A DNA stretch of 64,000 nt from Anaerococcus murdochii (lineage in GTDB: Bacteria; Bacillota; Clostridia; Tissierellales; Peptoniphilaceae), in contig NZ_JAIPME010000002.1 in assembly GCF_019957155.1 (NCBI RefSeq), positions 2,017,001 to 2,081,000 of the forward strand, given 5' to 3'. The notes under the pieces are model-generated. The model searched no databases. It was not told the origin of the DNA and was given only the letters and a program-made list of their open reading frames with translations. Each line of letters begins with the position of its first letter. The stretch's first letter is position 1. Shown here one piece after another: positions 43,706 through 52,927 of the stretch. The translations under genes were made by a program, and so were the position numbers.

Positions 43706-43942
43706 TTAAACATCCCTCCTTTCTTTTTTTTCTGGGTCTTCAACAAATAATAAATATGTTTCTATCTCTAAAGCATCTGCTATTTTCTGTACATTATCCA
43801 AAGCAATGCTTCTTTTTTTACACTCTAATGCACTTATATATGTTCTATGCAATCCGGATTTTTCAGCAAAAGCTTCTTGTGATAAACCCATTTCATTTCG
43901 ATATTTTTTAACGTTTTTAGAAAAAACTTCTATGATATCCAT
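43706..43942 (-). CDS. XRE-family regulator, probable controller of the restriction gene
   Basis: 78 residues: MGLSQEAFAEKSGLHRTYIS and ALECKKRSIALDNVQKIADA form a standard Cro/C1-type helix-turn-helix, as in C proteins of restriction-modification systems. It has a likely promoter (TTGACT, 18 bases, TAAAAT) just upstream and is followed at once by the truncated methyltransferase, so the pair looks like what remains of a restriction locus at the ICE border. Confidence 0.82.
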   Translation of the reverse strand: MDIIEVFSKNVKKYRNEMGLSQEAFAEKSGLHRTYISALECKKRSIALDNVQKIADALEIETYLLFVEDPEKKERRDV

Positions 43943-44158
43943 TATACACTACCTCTATTCTTTTAATATTTTATCACTGTTGAATACAATTAGTCAACAT
44001 ACAATAAGTAACACTTCATAAGAATAGTAATATAATTTCCAAACTATCTCAACTGTTTCCTTGTCATAAACATATATCTCTTTCATAACTTCATTAATCC
44101 AGTCTAAAAACAGCTAAGTATATAAATGAATCTTCTTCATCCATTATATAATCATATC

Positions 44159-44694
44159 CTACGACAAAGATTTTACATTACCAAACTCTTCAAATTTTTC
44201 TCTTGGTACTTTTTCAACCAGTCTATCCCAAACTTTTGGGAAATTTGAACTTTTAGTTACATCCGATTTAACACCTTCTACTTTAAGCGCTTTCTTTTTC
44301 TCAATCTTAATATCCATTTGATTTCCTCCTTGAACTGAAATTGAAAAATAGATTCTTGGGAAATATTGATACTTTTGTCCTCTTTTTACTTGTCCTGGAG
44401 TTAGCTTATGAAAATTTTTAAAAACTAAGGCAAAAGAATCAAGAGAATTATAGCCATATTTTATTGCGATATCTATAATTCGTTTATCTGAATTTTTTAA
44501 ATAAATTGCAGCATTTGTCATCTTTTTAACTTTATATATTCAGATAATTAATATCCTGATGTGATTGAAAATATTCTTGAAAACATTGGAAATGAGTATC
44601 CTATTATCTGTGTTATTTCCTTTTCATCAAGTTCATCAGTCAAGTTATCTTCAATATAGTCTATTGCTAAGTTAAAAGATTTCATTATATCCAT
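44159..44694 (-). pseudogene. AraC-family regulator, disrupted
   Basis: Starting at 44,694 the frame reads MDIMKSFNLAIDYIEDNLTD and on to MFSRIFSITSGY, then meets a stop codon and shifts frame; from 44,521 it continues TNAAIYLKNSDKRIIDIAIK, SLDSFALVFKNFHKLTPGQV (the second AraC helix-turn-helix) and a short effector domain that stops early. At least one nonsense change and a frameshift are needed to explain it. Confidence 0.75.
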
Positions 44695-44840
44695 ATTCCT
44701 ACCACTTTTCATTTAAATTGTACAAAGATTTATTAAATTATACCCGATAATGCTAATACAAATATTATAGCATCACATGTTTATACTATTTTTCTTCTCT
44801 GTAAGACTTCTTATCTTGCCCTTTATACTCTCTATATTAA

Positions 44841-45428
44841 TCACGATAATACCTCCATATATTTCCTAATTTCATCTTCTATTTTAAATAGTCTACTGTA
44901 TTTTATGAGTCGTCTTAGATTTTTATTTGGTGATCTGAAGTATCTTTTTAAGGCTTCTGTGAAAATTTGCTTATCTATTTTTTCTCTGTCGATTATGATG
45001 TCACAAATTGTTCGATCTATATCGTAAACTGCAATAAAATTGCCTTGTGGCGATTTAATTTTTGTCTTTCCTAGTTCGTATAAATCTTTTTTTACATAGT
45101 GAACTTGTAGATCCTCATATCTTTTTTTGATATGGCTTGCATTATATCCTTGGGGTACAGATATATGAAATACATTTGGAGTCCCGTCGGATAGGTCGTG
45201 GAGGTATAGGGCTGTTTGATGGGAAAATATAATTCGATTACTATTAGATGATATTAAAACAAAATCGTCTATTACTTTTCCTTTTAATTGATATAGTCCC
45301 GGTCTTAATCTTTCTAATTGTCCGCTTTTTGTTAATTCTGATAAATTATGCCTAGTATATCCAAGTTTTTCTGCTTCTTTGTTAGTGATTACTAAATTTT
45401 CTTGTATATATTCTTTAAGTGTATCCAT
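44841..45428 (-). CDS. Orphan AbiEi-like antitoxin/regulator
   Basis: 195 residues. A winged-helix N-terminus (NKEAEKLGYTRHNLSELTKS, LERLRPGLYQLKG) is followed by the AbiEi core (IIFSHQTALYLHDLSDGTPN, VFHISVPQGYNA, VYDIDRTICDIII). No AbiEii toxin gene follows; the 145 bases downstream are empty and then comes the disrupted AraC gene. So it is an antitoxin that has lost its toxin, or a stand-alone regulator. Its promoter has an inverted-repeat operator arranged as in the abiE pair at 2 kb. Confidence 0.82.
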   Translation of the reverse strand: MDTLKEYIQENLVITNKEAEKLGYTRHNLSELTKSGQLERLRPGLYQLKGKVIDDFVLISSNSNRIIFSHQTALYLHDLSDGTPNVFHISVPQGYNASHIKKRYEDLQVHYVKKDLYELGKTKIKSPQGNFIAVYDIDRTICDIIIDREKIDKQIFTEALKRYFRSPNKNLRRLIKYSRLFKIEDEIRKYMEVLS

Positions 45429-45448
45429 AGTCCACCTCCTCTCGTTTA

Positions 45449-45484
45449 CGCTTTTATTATATGTTATAAAAGCGAATATGTAAA
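45449..45484 (-). promoter_or_regulatory. Promoter and operator of the orphan AbiEi
   Basis: TTTACA and TATAAT, 17 bases apart on the minus strand. A perfect inverted repeat (CGCTTTTAT / ATAAAAGCG, 45,449-45,474) has one arm in the spacer and the other at and past the -10 box. The layout matches the abiE promoter at 2,071-2,109 though the sequence differs. Confidence 0.7.
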
Positions 45485-46000
45485 GTTGGCTATTAGAGTT
45501 TTGTATTTTGAAAAGGATGTAACGAATCCTTACTCCCTTTCAATAAAAAAAGAGCAGCTTTTTAAGCCACTCTTGTAGAAAGTACAAAATGAGTTTATCT
45601 TATTTTTTGTGTTTCCTCATACCAGTCTCAAAACTACTCTTACGTCCATGTAGTTTTTTTGAGTCTTTTTGACGTATCCTTCTTCATCTTTATCGAAAAC
45701 AAAATGCTTATAAAACTGCTTAAAATGCAGGATTTCTAAATTTATATCTTTTGTATCACCGCTATGGTCTCCACATGGCTTAAGTGGTCAGTATGGATAA
45801 AATCTAATATGTCAATAAAAGTCGCATAAAAAAAACAACATACAAAATCTGATGTCGGTTTATTTTTAGATTATAGATTTTCATTCTATCTATAGGTGTC
45901 CTATTATATTTTCTATATTATCTTAATTTACTTGGATTCTTGTTTAAAAGTCCTTATATTTATCTTATCAGAATACATATCCATAATTAATTTATAAAAA
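45485..46000. other. Gene-poor stretch with a coding remnant
   Basis: No intact gene. A minus frame at about 45,620-45,770 reads INLEILHFKQFYKHFVFDKD then EEGYVKKTQKNYMDVRVVL and a stop; it has no start and I cannot name it. A hairpin with a T-run (45,551-45,574) lies on its left. Confidence 0.4.
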
Positions 46001-46005
46001 TAAAA

Positions 46006-46043
46006 AAGACATAGGCTATAGATAAACTCTAAGCTCATGTCTT
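46006..46043 (-). terminator. Terminator after the CPBP protease gene
   Basis: AAGACAT / ATGTCTT with further pairing in the loop and a T-run on the minus strand, just past the stop codon at 46,051. Confidence 0.6.
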
Positions 46044-46050
46044 ACTAAAT

Positions 46051-46656
46051 TTAAAGAAAAAATGCAACATATAAACCAGCTACTAAATTAGACACTGTAT
46101 GTATGATAAAACTTGGAATAATTGATCCCTCTGATAACTTCTCGTTGATATATCCCATAGCATAGGCTATACACCCTGTAACAAAAATAATTAAAAGAGA
46201 TTTTAATACACCTACAATAGGAAAAAACATCACTCCGTGAACCAGTCCAAACAATATTGATTGTATAAGATTTCCATTATTAAATCCTATTTTACTAACT
46301 AGCCTTTTAAGTGCAAATCCCCTAAACAAAATCTCCTCAGGTAAAGCAGTGTTAAGGGCTGCATAAATTATAATAGGCAAAATAGCCTTGAATCTAAGTC
46401 CCGCAAACTCGCTAGTTGCATTATTAACTCCACTTAGACTATTTAGAAGAATTATGCCTATTATTAGATAGATAATGGTTACTATAAATATTGATAATAT
46501 CAAAGTCTTGTCTACCCTTTTAATTCTTTTAAGCCCTATCCATTCTGTAAATTTCTGATTTTTTCTAACTTTAAAATACCAATAAGCAAATGGTATAAGT
46601 GAAAATAAAACGATTTGAATTAAACTACTAATAAGTTTGTTAATTGCTAAACTCAT
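46051..46656 (-). CDS. CPBP-family intramembrane metalloprotease
   Basis: 201 residues, six predicted membrane helices. The CPBP (Abi) signature is clear: ALPEEILFRGFALKRL (EExxxR) and SILFGLVHGVMFFPI (FxxxH), with a third His-containing motif IIPSFIIHTVSNL. Members of this family cut CAAX-type or other membrane proteins; in Gram-positives many give self-immunity to bacteriocins or take part in peptide signalling. It stands alone here, with a GGAGG site and its own terminator. Confidence 0.85.
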   Translation of the reverse strand: MSLAINKLISSLIQIVLFSLIPFAYWYFKVRKNQKFTEWIGLKRIKRVDKTLILSIFIVTIIYLIIGIILLNSLSGVNNATSEFAGLRFKAILPIIIYAALNTALPEEILFRGFALKRLVSKIGFNNGNLIQSILFGLVHGVMFFPIVGVLKSLLIIFVTGCIAYAMGYINEKLSEGSIIPSFIIHTVSNLVAGLYVAFFL

Positions 46657-46796
46657 AATTCCTCCTTGATATAATATAAAAATACATTTATATTATGCCC
46701 ATATATTCATATTTAAAACTTGAGAAATGTAAAATATTTTCTTCACCTATATATAAACCTTATCTATAAATTATAATATTTGATTAAATCTCTTAA

Positions 46797-47110
46797 GTTA
46801 ATTGCCTTTTGAATATTTTTCATAACACCCTTTTGATATCTCAGCTAACAGCTCTTTAGGCAATGGCCTATAATATGGCAGCCTTACGTAGCTTTAGTTA
46901 TATCATAATCTGTTAATTTATCCCTAAAATATTCAGTTCCTTCCTCTCCTAGATATACTCCTATATGATTTTTTGACGAAGCAAATTGAATAATATTTTT
47001 ACCCTTCCAATATGTGGGTATACTCGAAAACGTTTCTGTACTTTCTCATCAGGTATTTTCATGAGTATTCCACCCCTGCAGTCCTCGCTTTTTATTTCGA
47101 TCAATGCAAA
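46797..47110 (-). pseudogene. DUF1801 (YdhG-like) gene remnant
   Basis: Frameshifted minus frames read MKIPDEKVQKRFRVYPHIGR in one and YWKGKNIIQFASSKNHIGVY then LGEEGTEYFRDKLTDYDITK and LPYYRPLPKELLAEIS in another. The HIGVY and RPLP patterns fit DUF1801 proteins (called iron chaperones in some annotations). At least two indels separate the pieces. It directly follows the recombinase stop, so it could be the original neighbour or target of that element. Confidence 0.55.
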
Positions 47111-47126
47111 CACATCATTAGGAGTC

Positions 47127-48818
47127 TTATAATTTTTTATCTTTTTTTCTTGACAACAATGCTACACACTCAACTTGTTCATTATTGTCCAAACTTATAT
47201 TCAAATCATCGTCTATAATTGGGAGCTTGAAAGTAATTGATTTTAACCATTGTCCGTTAGGTTGTTTTTCTTCATAAACTTGAATTTCAGAAATCAAAGC
47301 TGTAATTAACTGCCTACGCTCTACATCATTCATAACTTTATAGATTTTATCAAAATAGATCAGAACCTTATATATGTTATCTCCTGTGAGTTTTTCAGCT
47401 TCAATAGTCTGTTTCTTTGCTTTCGCATCAATTAGTGATGATTCTAATTCATCTATTTTGTCATACATACGATATAGTCTATCATCTAAATCCTGTTTCC
47501 TTCTCTTATAATGCTTATCTTCAACATCTAAATTATCTATTTCCTCAATTAGCTTAAACTTTGTAGAATGACTCTTCCTCAATTCCTTTTGGTAATTATC
47601 TATTTCTTTTTCTATTTCAGAGGTATCCACCTTCATGTTGATTTTTTCTTGCATCATAGAAGCAAATTTCGGATTACTTACTATCTTGACAATCACCTCT
47701 GCAATAGCATCATCTAACAATTCTTCTCTAATTTGCTTACTGAATGTACACTTATGACCTCTTATCATATTCCTATGTTTACAACCATAGTAATAAAAAT
47801 CTTTATATTTTGTGCCATCTTTCTTTTTCTTGGTACACTTGTTTCCAAACATTCCCACTCCACATATCGGGCATTTTACAATTCCAGAAAGCAAGTGTGT
47901 GCGTGTATCTTTTCCTTTATTCACATGCTCATATTTCTTTGCTTGAGATTTTAGCTTAACCTGAGCAGCTTGCCAAACTTCATCGGAAACTATAGCTTCA
48001 TGTATCCCTTCAGATATTAGATACTCATCTTGTTCAACCTGCTTATATTCATTTCTTGTACCATGAACTTTTTCTAAAGTTCTTCTTCCAAATGCTATTT
48101 TCCCATTATATACAGGATTCTTTAATATCTTTCTTATAAGACCTGCATCAAACAAAGGATTCTTTCCATTCTGTCTTGGAATTTTTCTAATTCCATGATT
48201 CTCTAAGTATTTAGATAGCCCATTAGCTCCTATCGTAGTATTTACATACTGGTCGAAGATCGTTCTTATTGCAACTGCCTCTTCTTCATTTATAAACAGC
48301 TTGCCATCTTCAAGTTTATATCCATACGGAGCAAAGCCACCATTCCATTTTCCTTCCCTTGCTTTTTGAATGCGACCTTCCATTGTTTGAATACGGATGT
48401 TTTCTCTTTCTATTTCAGCCACAGCTGATAAAACAGAAATCATTAGTTTCCCAGCATCTTTAGATGAATCAATGCCATCTTCAACGCAGATAAGATTAAC
48501 TCCATAATCCTGCATTATCTGAAGTGTAGAAAGAACATCAGCGGCATTTCTTGCAAATCTTGATAACTTAAACACAAGAACAAAAGATACTCCATCTTTT
48601 CCAGATTTTATATCTTCCATCATTCGATTGAACTGTTTTCTACCTTCAATAGACTTGCCAGACTTTCCGGCATCTTCATACTCTCCAACAATTTCATAAT
48701 CGTTGTAAATAGCAAAAACTTTCATTCGTGATTTTTGTGCCTCTAACGAATCCCCCTCTATCTGTATTGACGTAGATACTCGTGTATAGAGGTATACTTT
48801 TATTTTTTCTTTTGACAT
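47127..48818 (-). CDS. Large serine recombinase (third)
   Basis: 563 residues. VYLYTRVSTSIQIEGDSLEA holds the catalytic Ser (RVSTS); FKLSRFARNAADV follows; the zinc ribbon is VKCPICGVGMFG with a partner pair in YYYGCKHRNMIRGHKC; then a long coiled coil. It belongs to the same superfamily as the recombinases of IME1 and IME2 but is clearly a different subgroup. It is probably the recombinase of the third mobilizable element (rep to DUF3847 at 57.4-62.2 kb), though the insertion at 49.9-57.2 kb now separates them; this link is inference. Confidence 0.9.
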   Translation of the reverse strand: MSKEKIKVYLYTRVSTSIQIEGDSLEAQKSRMKVFAIYNDYEIVGEYEDAGKSGKSIEGRKQFNRMMEDIKSGKDGVSFVLVFKLSRFARNAADVLSTLQIMQDYGVNLICVEDGIDSSKDAGKLMISVLSAVAEIERENIRIQTMEGRIQKAREGKWNGGFAPYGYKLEDGKLFINEEEAVAIRTIFDQYVNTTIGANGLSKYLENHGIRKIPRQNGKNPLFDAGLIRKILKNPVYNGKIAFGRRTLEKVHGTRNEYKQVEQDEYLISEGIHEAIVSDEVWQAAQVKLKSQAKKYEHVNKGKDTRTHLLSGIVKCPICGVGMFGNKCTKKKKDGTKYKDFYYYGCKHRNMIRGHKCTFSKQIREELLDDAIAEVIVKIVSNPKFASMMQEKINMKVDTSEIEKEIDNYQKELRKSHSTKFKLIEEIDNLDVEDKHYKRRKQDLDDRLYRMYDKIDELESSLIDAKAKKQTIEAEKLTGDNIYKVLIYFDKIYKVMNDVERRQLITALISEIQVYEEKQPNGQWLKSITFKLPIIDDDLNISLDNNEQVECVALLSRKKDKKL

Positions 48819-48915
48819 AGCATTAACCTCAATATAACTTTTCTATATCATATATAAACTTTGATTTTTGAATTTAAGTTTGGACTATCATATCAAGTAT
48901 ATTATAACACTTTTA

Positions 48916-49077
48916 TTAGTCCGTCTCAATTTGTGTTTTCGCCATGTCAAAACTATTTTTCATCTCTTGATTTTTTGCTGGCGTTGGATCGGGCAGATTA
49001 TCTAAATCTAAAGCACCAGCATATTTTGCAATCAGATTTGCTATTAAATCAGCCAATCCATTCCAGTCATTGTCCAA
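48916..49077 (-). CDS. Small protein upstream of the third recombinase
   Basis: 53 residues from a TTG start with AGGAGG 6 bases upstream. It reads LDNDWNGLADLIANLIAKYA then GALDLDNLPDPTPAKNQEM and so on. No family recognised. Its place directly ahead of the recombinase, with about 100 bases between, suggests an accessory protein of the element. Confidence 0.5.
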   Translation of the reverse strand: MDNDWNGLADLIANLIAKYAGALDLDNLPDPTPAKNQEMKNSFDMAKTQIETD

Positions 49078-49156
49078 TATATACCTCCTCTAAAGTTTTA
49101 TATCTAATAATTATTTGTTTAATTAAGTTTTACGACATTGACAAGTGCCTTGGATT

Positions 49157-49366
49157 AGCAACATAGGAATCTCACCTCCGCCTCTATTCCGGATGAGCCG
49201 GCTTCAACCTTAGAAGTATCATTATCCTCATTTTCTTCATAGCGGATAGGGTATCCCTCCCTATATTCAAACTCTTACTTATCGCCACTTTCTTTTTGCT
49301 TAGCAGTACTTGTTTTGCCGAATTATTCAGCAGAAAGATCTTGGCGGATAGGTTATTACGCTCCAA
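49157..49366 (-). pseudogene. Decayed coding remnant
   Basis: One minus frame reads YREGYPIRYEENEDNDTSKV then EAGSSGIEAEVRFLCC to a stop, but is broken upstream by a stop codon (KESGDK then stop). The longest alternative frame (49,184-49,366) looks like a shadow of it. Unidentified. Confidence 0.35.
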
Positions 49367-49563
49367 AAATAATTAATGTCTTGTCATGGTCTATTCAATT
49401 GTTAAGGTTCAAATTTTATCGAGAGTTATTAATCTTTTTAAAATTTAACCATCAGAAAATACTTATCTTGATGAAACAAAATTGTTTAAAATTACCCTCT
49501 TATACTTAACAGTGAAAAGAAGTATTTCTTGGTAACCAATTTTGAAATAGAATTGCTTATGTA

Positions 49564-49606
49564 AAAAGGTCCAATTCACACTGCATGAGTAACAGTGAAA
49601 ATTGGA
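49564..49606. terminator. Bidirectional terminator-like hairpin
   Basis: GGTCCAATT / AATTGGACC with further pairing of TCACT / AGTGA inside. It lies on the outer edge of the left direct repeat. Confidence 0.6.
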
Positions 49607-49617
49607 CCCTCTTCGTA

Positions 49618-49850
49618 TCTATCATCTAAAAGTATTCTGGCATTTCTTTAATTTTCTAATCGCCTTTTAAGTATCATATTTATATTTTTTTATCTCTGGC
49701 ATACTTTTATACCTTTTTAGACTTAAAGTCTTTAATAATGCCTTTCCACCTCTTTTTACCTATAAAGATTCTCCTACATCATAGTTCATTTTTTTATTTC
49801 CTCCTTGATGTCTTAATTTATCTTTATCTTCTTTATACCATTTTATATTT
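49618..49850. repeat. Direct repeat flanking the transporter operon, left copy
   Basis: About 230 bases that match 57,229-57,460: ATCTAAAAGT, then the right arm of a leader hairpin (TTTAATTTTCTAATCGCC), then the 3' end of a rep gene (coding for MNYDVGESL in the right copy). The last part here is more diverged. It seems to be a second copy of the rep 3' region, split off by the transporter insertion. Confidence 0.65.
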
Positions 49851-49898
49851 AGAAATAAAAAATAGATGAGATTTTTTGGATTCTGTTATGAAAAATCT

Positions 49899-49934
49899 AA
49901 AACGAACCTAAATTTTATTATTCAGGTTCGTTTT
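49899..49934 (-). terminator. Terminator of the AraC-ECF-ABC operon
   Basis: AAAACGAACCT / AGGTTCGTTTT, an 11-base perfect stem that overlaps the stop codon of the AraC gene and is followed by a T-rich run on the minus strand. Confidence 0.72.
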
Positions 49935-50850
49935 GTTTTCTATATTGGCTAGGACTAAGTCCTGTGAAATCTTTGAATGCTCTGTTGAAGTTAGATGGAT
50001 TCTGAAAGTTTAGATCATTGCTTATTTCTAGTATGGATTTATCTGTGTTTATAAGCAAATCTTCTGAATATATTAGTTTTAACCTTTGGATATACTTCAT
50101 CGGCGTGTATTGAAAGGATCTTGTGAATTTTGTGTTTAGAGTAGATTTTGATATTTTAAATTTTTTCGCTAGATGATCTAAGTTTAGATTTTTATCCAGG
50201 TTTTCTTTCATATATTTCTCTACTTCTTCCATTAGTTTATCCCCTCCGGGCGTGAAATAATTGGTCTTACTTGGATTTATGCCAACTTTTCCTATTCTAT
50301 ATATGAGTTCCAAGGATTTTAATTTTATAAATAGCATATCCCTTTCTTTAAGTGCTTGAATTAATTCATTTGCAAGTTTTACCAAATCTTCGTTTTTAAT
50401 GGCACATCCCATGTCTTTTACATTTTTAAATTTATATATAAATTCTCCAATGTATGGAAAGTAGGGGGAATTTTTATCCAAGATTTTATCTGCTATTACT
50501 ATGTTAAATGCCGTGGTTCGATGACTTGTTGTGGAAGAAAATTTTGAATTTGGTATTGATCTTCCTACGAATATTTCATTTGTAGTTATGAGAACTTTGC
50601 TATTGTTTATGTAAGTGAAATGATTGCCTTCATAGCAGTATCCTATCCTATAGCCTCTATTTCCCTCCGTAGAAGAGTTATGGGCGTTGTATTTCTTCTT
50701 TAGACTGATGTAGAGTACAAAGACCCCCGGAAATATTTCGTAAGAGGTCATCTTATTTTCAGGGCTTTCTAAGCCTATATAATTTATAATTCTAGGATCC
50801 TCTGTGGGAAATTCTTCGAACCCCCAAGATTTAAGTCTATTCTCTTTCAT
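49918..50850 (-). CDS. AraC-family transcriptional regulator
   Basis: 310 residues. The C-terminal 100 residues are an AraC DNA-binding domain (LDHLAKKFKISKSTLNTKFT, ISNDLNFQNPSNFNRAFKDF, TGLSPSQYR). The N-terminal domain is of the larger type seen in siderophore-responsive regulators such as YbtA. It is the last gene in the same direction as the ECF and ABC genes and overlaps the ECF ATPase by 4 bases, so it probably controls that operon, perhaps with the imported ligand as effector. Confidence 0.85.
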   Translation of the reverse strand: MKENRLKSWGFEEFPTEDPRIINYIGLESPENKMTSYEIFPGVFVLYISLKKKYNAHNSSTEGNRGYRIGYCYEGNHFTYINNSKVLITTNEIFVGRSIPNSKFSSTTSHRTTAFNIVIADKILDKNSPYFPYIGEFIYKFKNVKDMGCAIKNEDLVKLANELIQALKERDMLFIKLKSLELIYRIGKVGINPSKTNYFTPGGDKLMEEVEKYMKENLDKNLNLDHLAKKFKISKSTLNTKFTRSFQYTPMKYIQRLKLIYSEDLLINTDKSILEISNDLNFQNPSNFNRAFKDFTGLSPSQYRKQNEPE

Positions 50851-52238
50851 ACAAACTCCACTATATTTTCTTTCGAATTTTTTATAAATTCATAGTCATG
50901 GCTTATGACGATTATTGTCTTTCCTTCATCTTTCATCTCTTTTAATATTCCAATTAGTCTTTTCATATTTTCAAAACACAGTCCAGATGTAGGTTCGTCA
51001 AGCACCACGATTTCCTTTGGACTTGCCATTGCTAGTCCCAGAGCGAGTCTTTGTTTTTCTCCTCCAGATAACTTCTGTGGGTGGCTTTCTCTCCTATCCC
51101 AGAGCTCTAGTTTCTTTAATATTTCTTCAATCTTTTTTTCGTCATCTGTTACTATTTTCATCTCCGTTAAAACGGATTCTGTAAATAGCTGATAATTGAT
51201 ATCCTGCATCACTAGAGAAATATAGTCTCCATGGTTTTTTATTCTTCTATTTTTGTAAAATACTTCGCCCTTTTGCTTCTTATTAAGACCGCAAAGATTT
51301 CTTATAAATGAAGATTTACCAATTCCATTTGCTCCTATTATGAAATATATTCCCGGATCAAAGCTCATTGAAAAATCAAATAGCTTGGGATTTTTTTCAT
51401 ATTGGCAGGAAAAATCTCTACATACAAGTGATTTTTCTTCATCGAAACTGTGGTCGAATAGGTTCTTCACTTCGTAGCTTTTACTTATAAGTTCTTCTTT
51501 TTCTATGTCTTTAAGGGTTCTAAGTCTGTGCTTTTCAAGTATTTCTTCTGAGATTCTATCTTTACTATAGGATAAAATTTTCCGATTTTCAATTACAAGT
51601 AGTCTGTCCATTATTTCTTTTAAATAGTAGAGTCTATGCTCAGCGATGATTATTATCTTGCCCAAGGATTTTAAAACCTCTAGGCAGTGGGTCAATTTTT
51701 CTATGGATTCTCTGTCTAAGGATGCGGATGGTTCGTCGAAAATATATATTTCATTGTCCATAACCGCCACAGAATTTATGGCTATTAGCTGTTTCTGCCC
51801 TCCTGATAGTTTGAATAAATCATTGCCTAAAAGATCCTGACTATTTAGTAGTTTTGAAAAATATTCTATCTTTTCATAAATTTTATCCCTAGAAACATTC
51901 CTGTTTTCTAGGGCAAATGCGATTTCATCTAGGGAATTAATGGCGTAGAATTGATTTTTTGGATTTTGAAAGACTGTTGAGATGAATTTTGATCTGTCGG
52001 TTATATCCAACTTCAAAATACTTTCTCCATCAAATAAAAGATCCCCTTCCATCTTTGCCATATCAACTTCTGGTATAATTCCATTTATAGTCTTGATTAG
52101 AGATGATTTACCACATCCAGATCTGCCTGTGATGACATTTATAGATCCCTTTTCAAATTTTAAATTTATATCTTCAAGTATTCTATTTTCTCCCTCATCT
52201 TCTTTGAATGAAAGAGAAAAATTCTTAAATTCTAGCAT
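50847..52238 (-). CDS. ECF transporter ATPase, two fused domains
   Basis: 463 residues with two ABC ATPase domains. The first has Walker A GRSGCGKSSLIK, Q-loop VFQNPKNQF and signature LSGGQKQLIA; the second has GANGIGKSSFIR and LSGGEKQRLALG, with Walker B IVVLDEPTSG. A fused EcfA-type pair drives energy-coupling-factor importers. It lies directly downstream of the EcfT and S-component genes with overlapping ends, so the three form one transporter. Confidence 0.9.
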   Translation of the reverse strand: MLEFKNFSLSFKEDEGENRILEDINLKFEKGSINVITGRSGCGKSSLIKTINGIIPEVDMAKMEGDLLFDGESILKLDITDRSKFISTVFQNPKNQFYAINSLDEIAFALENRNVSRDKIYEKIEYFSKLLNSQDLLGNDLFKLSGGQKQLIAINSVAVMDNEIYIFDEPSASLDRESIEKLTHCLEVLKSLGKIIIIAEHRLYYLKEIMDRLLVIENRKILSYSKDRISEEILEKHRLRTLKDIEKEELISKSYEVKNLFDHSFDEEKSLVCRDFSCQYEKNPKLFDFSMSFDPGIYFIIGANGIGKSSFIRNLCGLNKKQKGEVFYKNRRIKNHGDYISLVMQDINYQLFTESVLTEMKIVTDDEKKIEEILKKLELWDRRESHPQKLSGGEKQRLALGLAMASPKEIVVLDEPTSGLCFENMKRLIGILKEMKDEGKTIIVISHDYEFIKNSKENIVEFV

Positions 52239-52927
52239 ATTTTTATCCTTATAAATAATATTATTATATAAATTCCGAAACTAAGTAGGACATAGTCCGC
52301 CGTTTTAAGCCTTGCACATGATATGGAAGACCTCTCTTTATTCATTTTCATGCCTCTTGTCATGGCAGATATCGCAACATTGTCCGCTGTTTGAGATACA
52401 ATCATAAGTAATGGCACAAATCTATATTCCAGTATCTTCGCCGGATTTTTAAAGAAGTTTTTCATCGTAAGTCCATGCATGTACATAGCTTCTCCGATGA
52501 TTTTGTAATCTTCTTTTATAGAATAGAAAAATCTAAACATTACAGAAATTGGTATGATTATATAGTCTGGAAATTTGATTTTCTTTAGTGAATAGACGAG
52601 ATCGCTCATCTTAGTAGTTGTCACAGTGTAATAACCCATCATCACTCCTGGAAGTATTCTAAGTATTATTCCGCAGTAGAGATTAAAGACCATCCCTAAA
52701 TAAGAATTTGGATACTTGGATGCTACTATCTGTCCTACTACGGCTATCCCAGTATAAAAAAGTCCCTTACCAATAAGGGACCATTTTTTATCTAGGATTG
52801 CAAGTAGGTATGGAAATATAGCTAACAAAATTCCAAGGTATTTATAACTCATACTAATGGAACCTTCTGTTGCAGATACCCCTATGATAATTGTTAAGAA
52901 TAATTTTGTCCTAAAATCAATTTTCAT
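52232..52927 (-). CDS. ecfT: ECF transporter T component
   Basis: 231 residues, five to six membrane helices, and the T-component motif AISAMTRGMKM (AxRG). The N-terminus (MKIDFRTKLFLTIIIGVSAT) fits the CbiQ/EcfT family. EcfT joins the S component to the ATPase. It overlaps the ATPase gene by 7 bases and the S-component gene by 1. Confidence 0.85.
   Translation of the reverse strand: MKIDFRTKLFLTIIIGVSATEGSISMSYKYLGILLAIFPYLLAILDKKWSLIGKGLFYTGIAVVGQIVASKYPNSYLGMVFNLYCGIILRILPGVMMGYYTVTTTKMSDLVYSLKKIKFPDYIIIPISVMFRFFYSIKEDYKIIGEAMYMHGLTMKNFFKNPAKILEYRFVPLLMIVSQTADNVAISAMTRGMKMNKERSSISCARLKTADYVLLSFGIYIIILFIRIKIC

Noticed and set aside
44159..44521. Intact small AraC-type gene
   Set aside because: The first helix-turn-helix lies upstream in another frame after a stop codon, and the effector domain ends early; it is a pseudogene.
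49184..49366. 60-residue protein on the minus strand
   Set aside because: No ribosome binding site, and another frame over the same bases gives a more protein-like, interrupted sequence.
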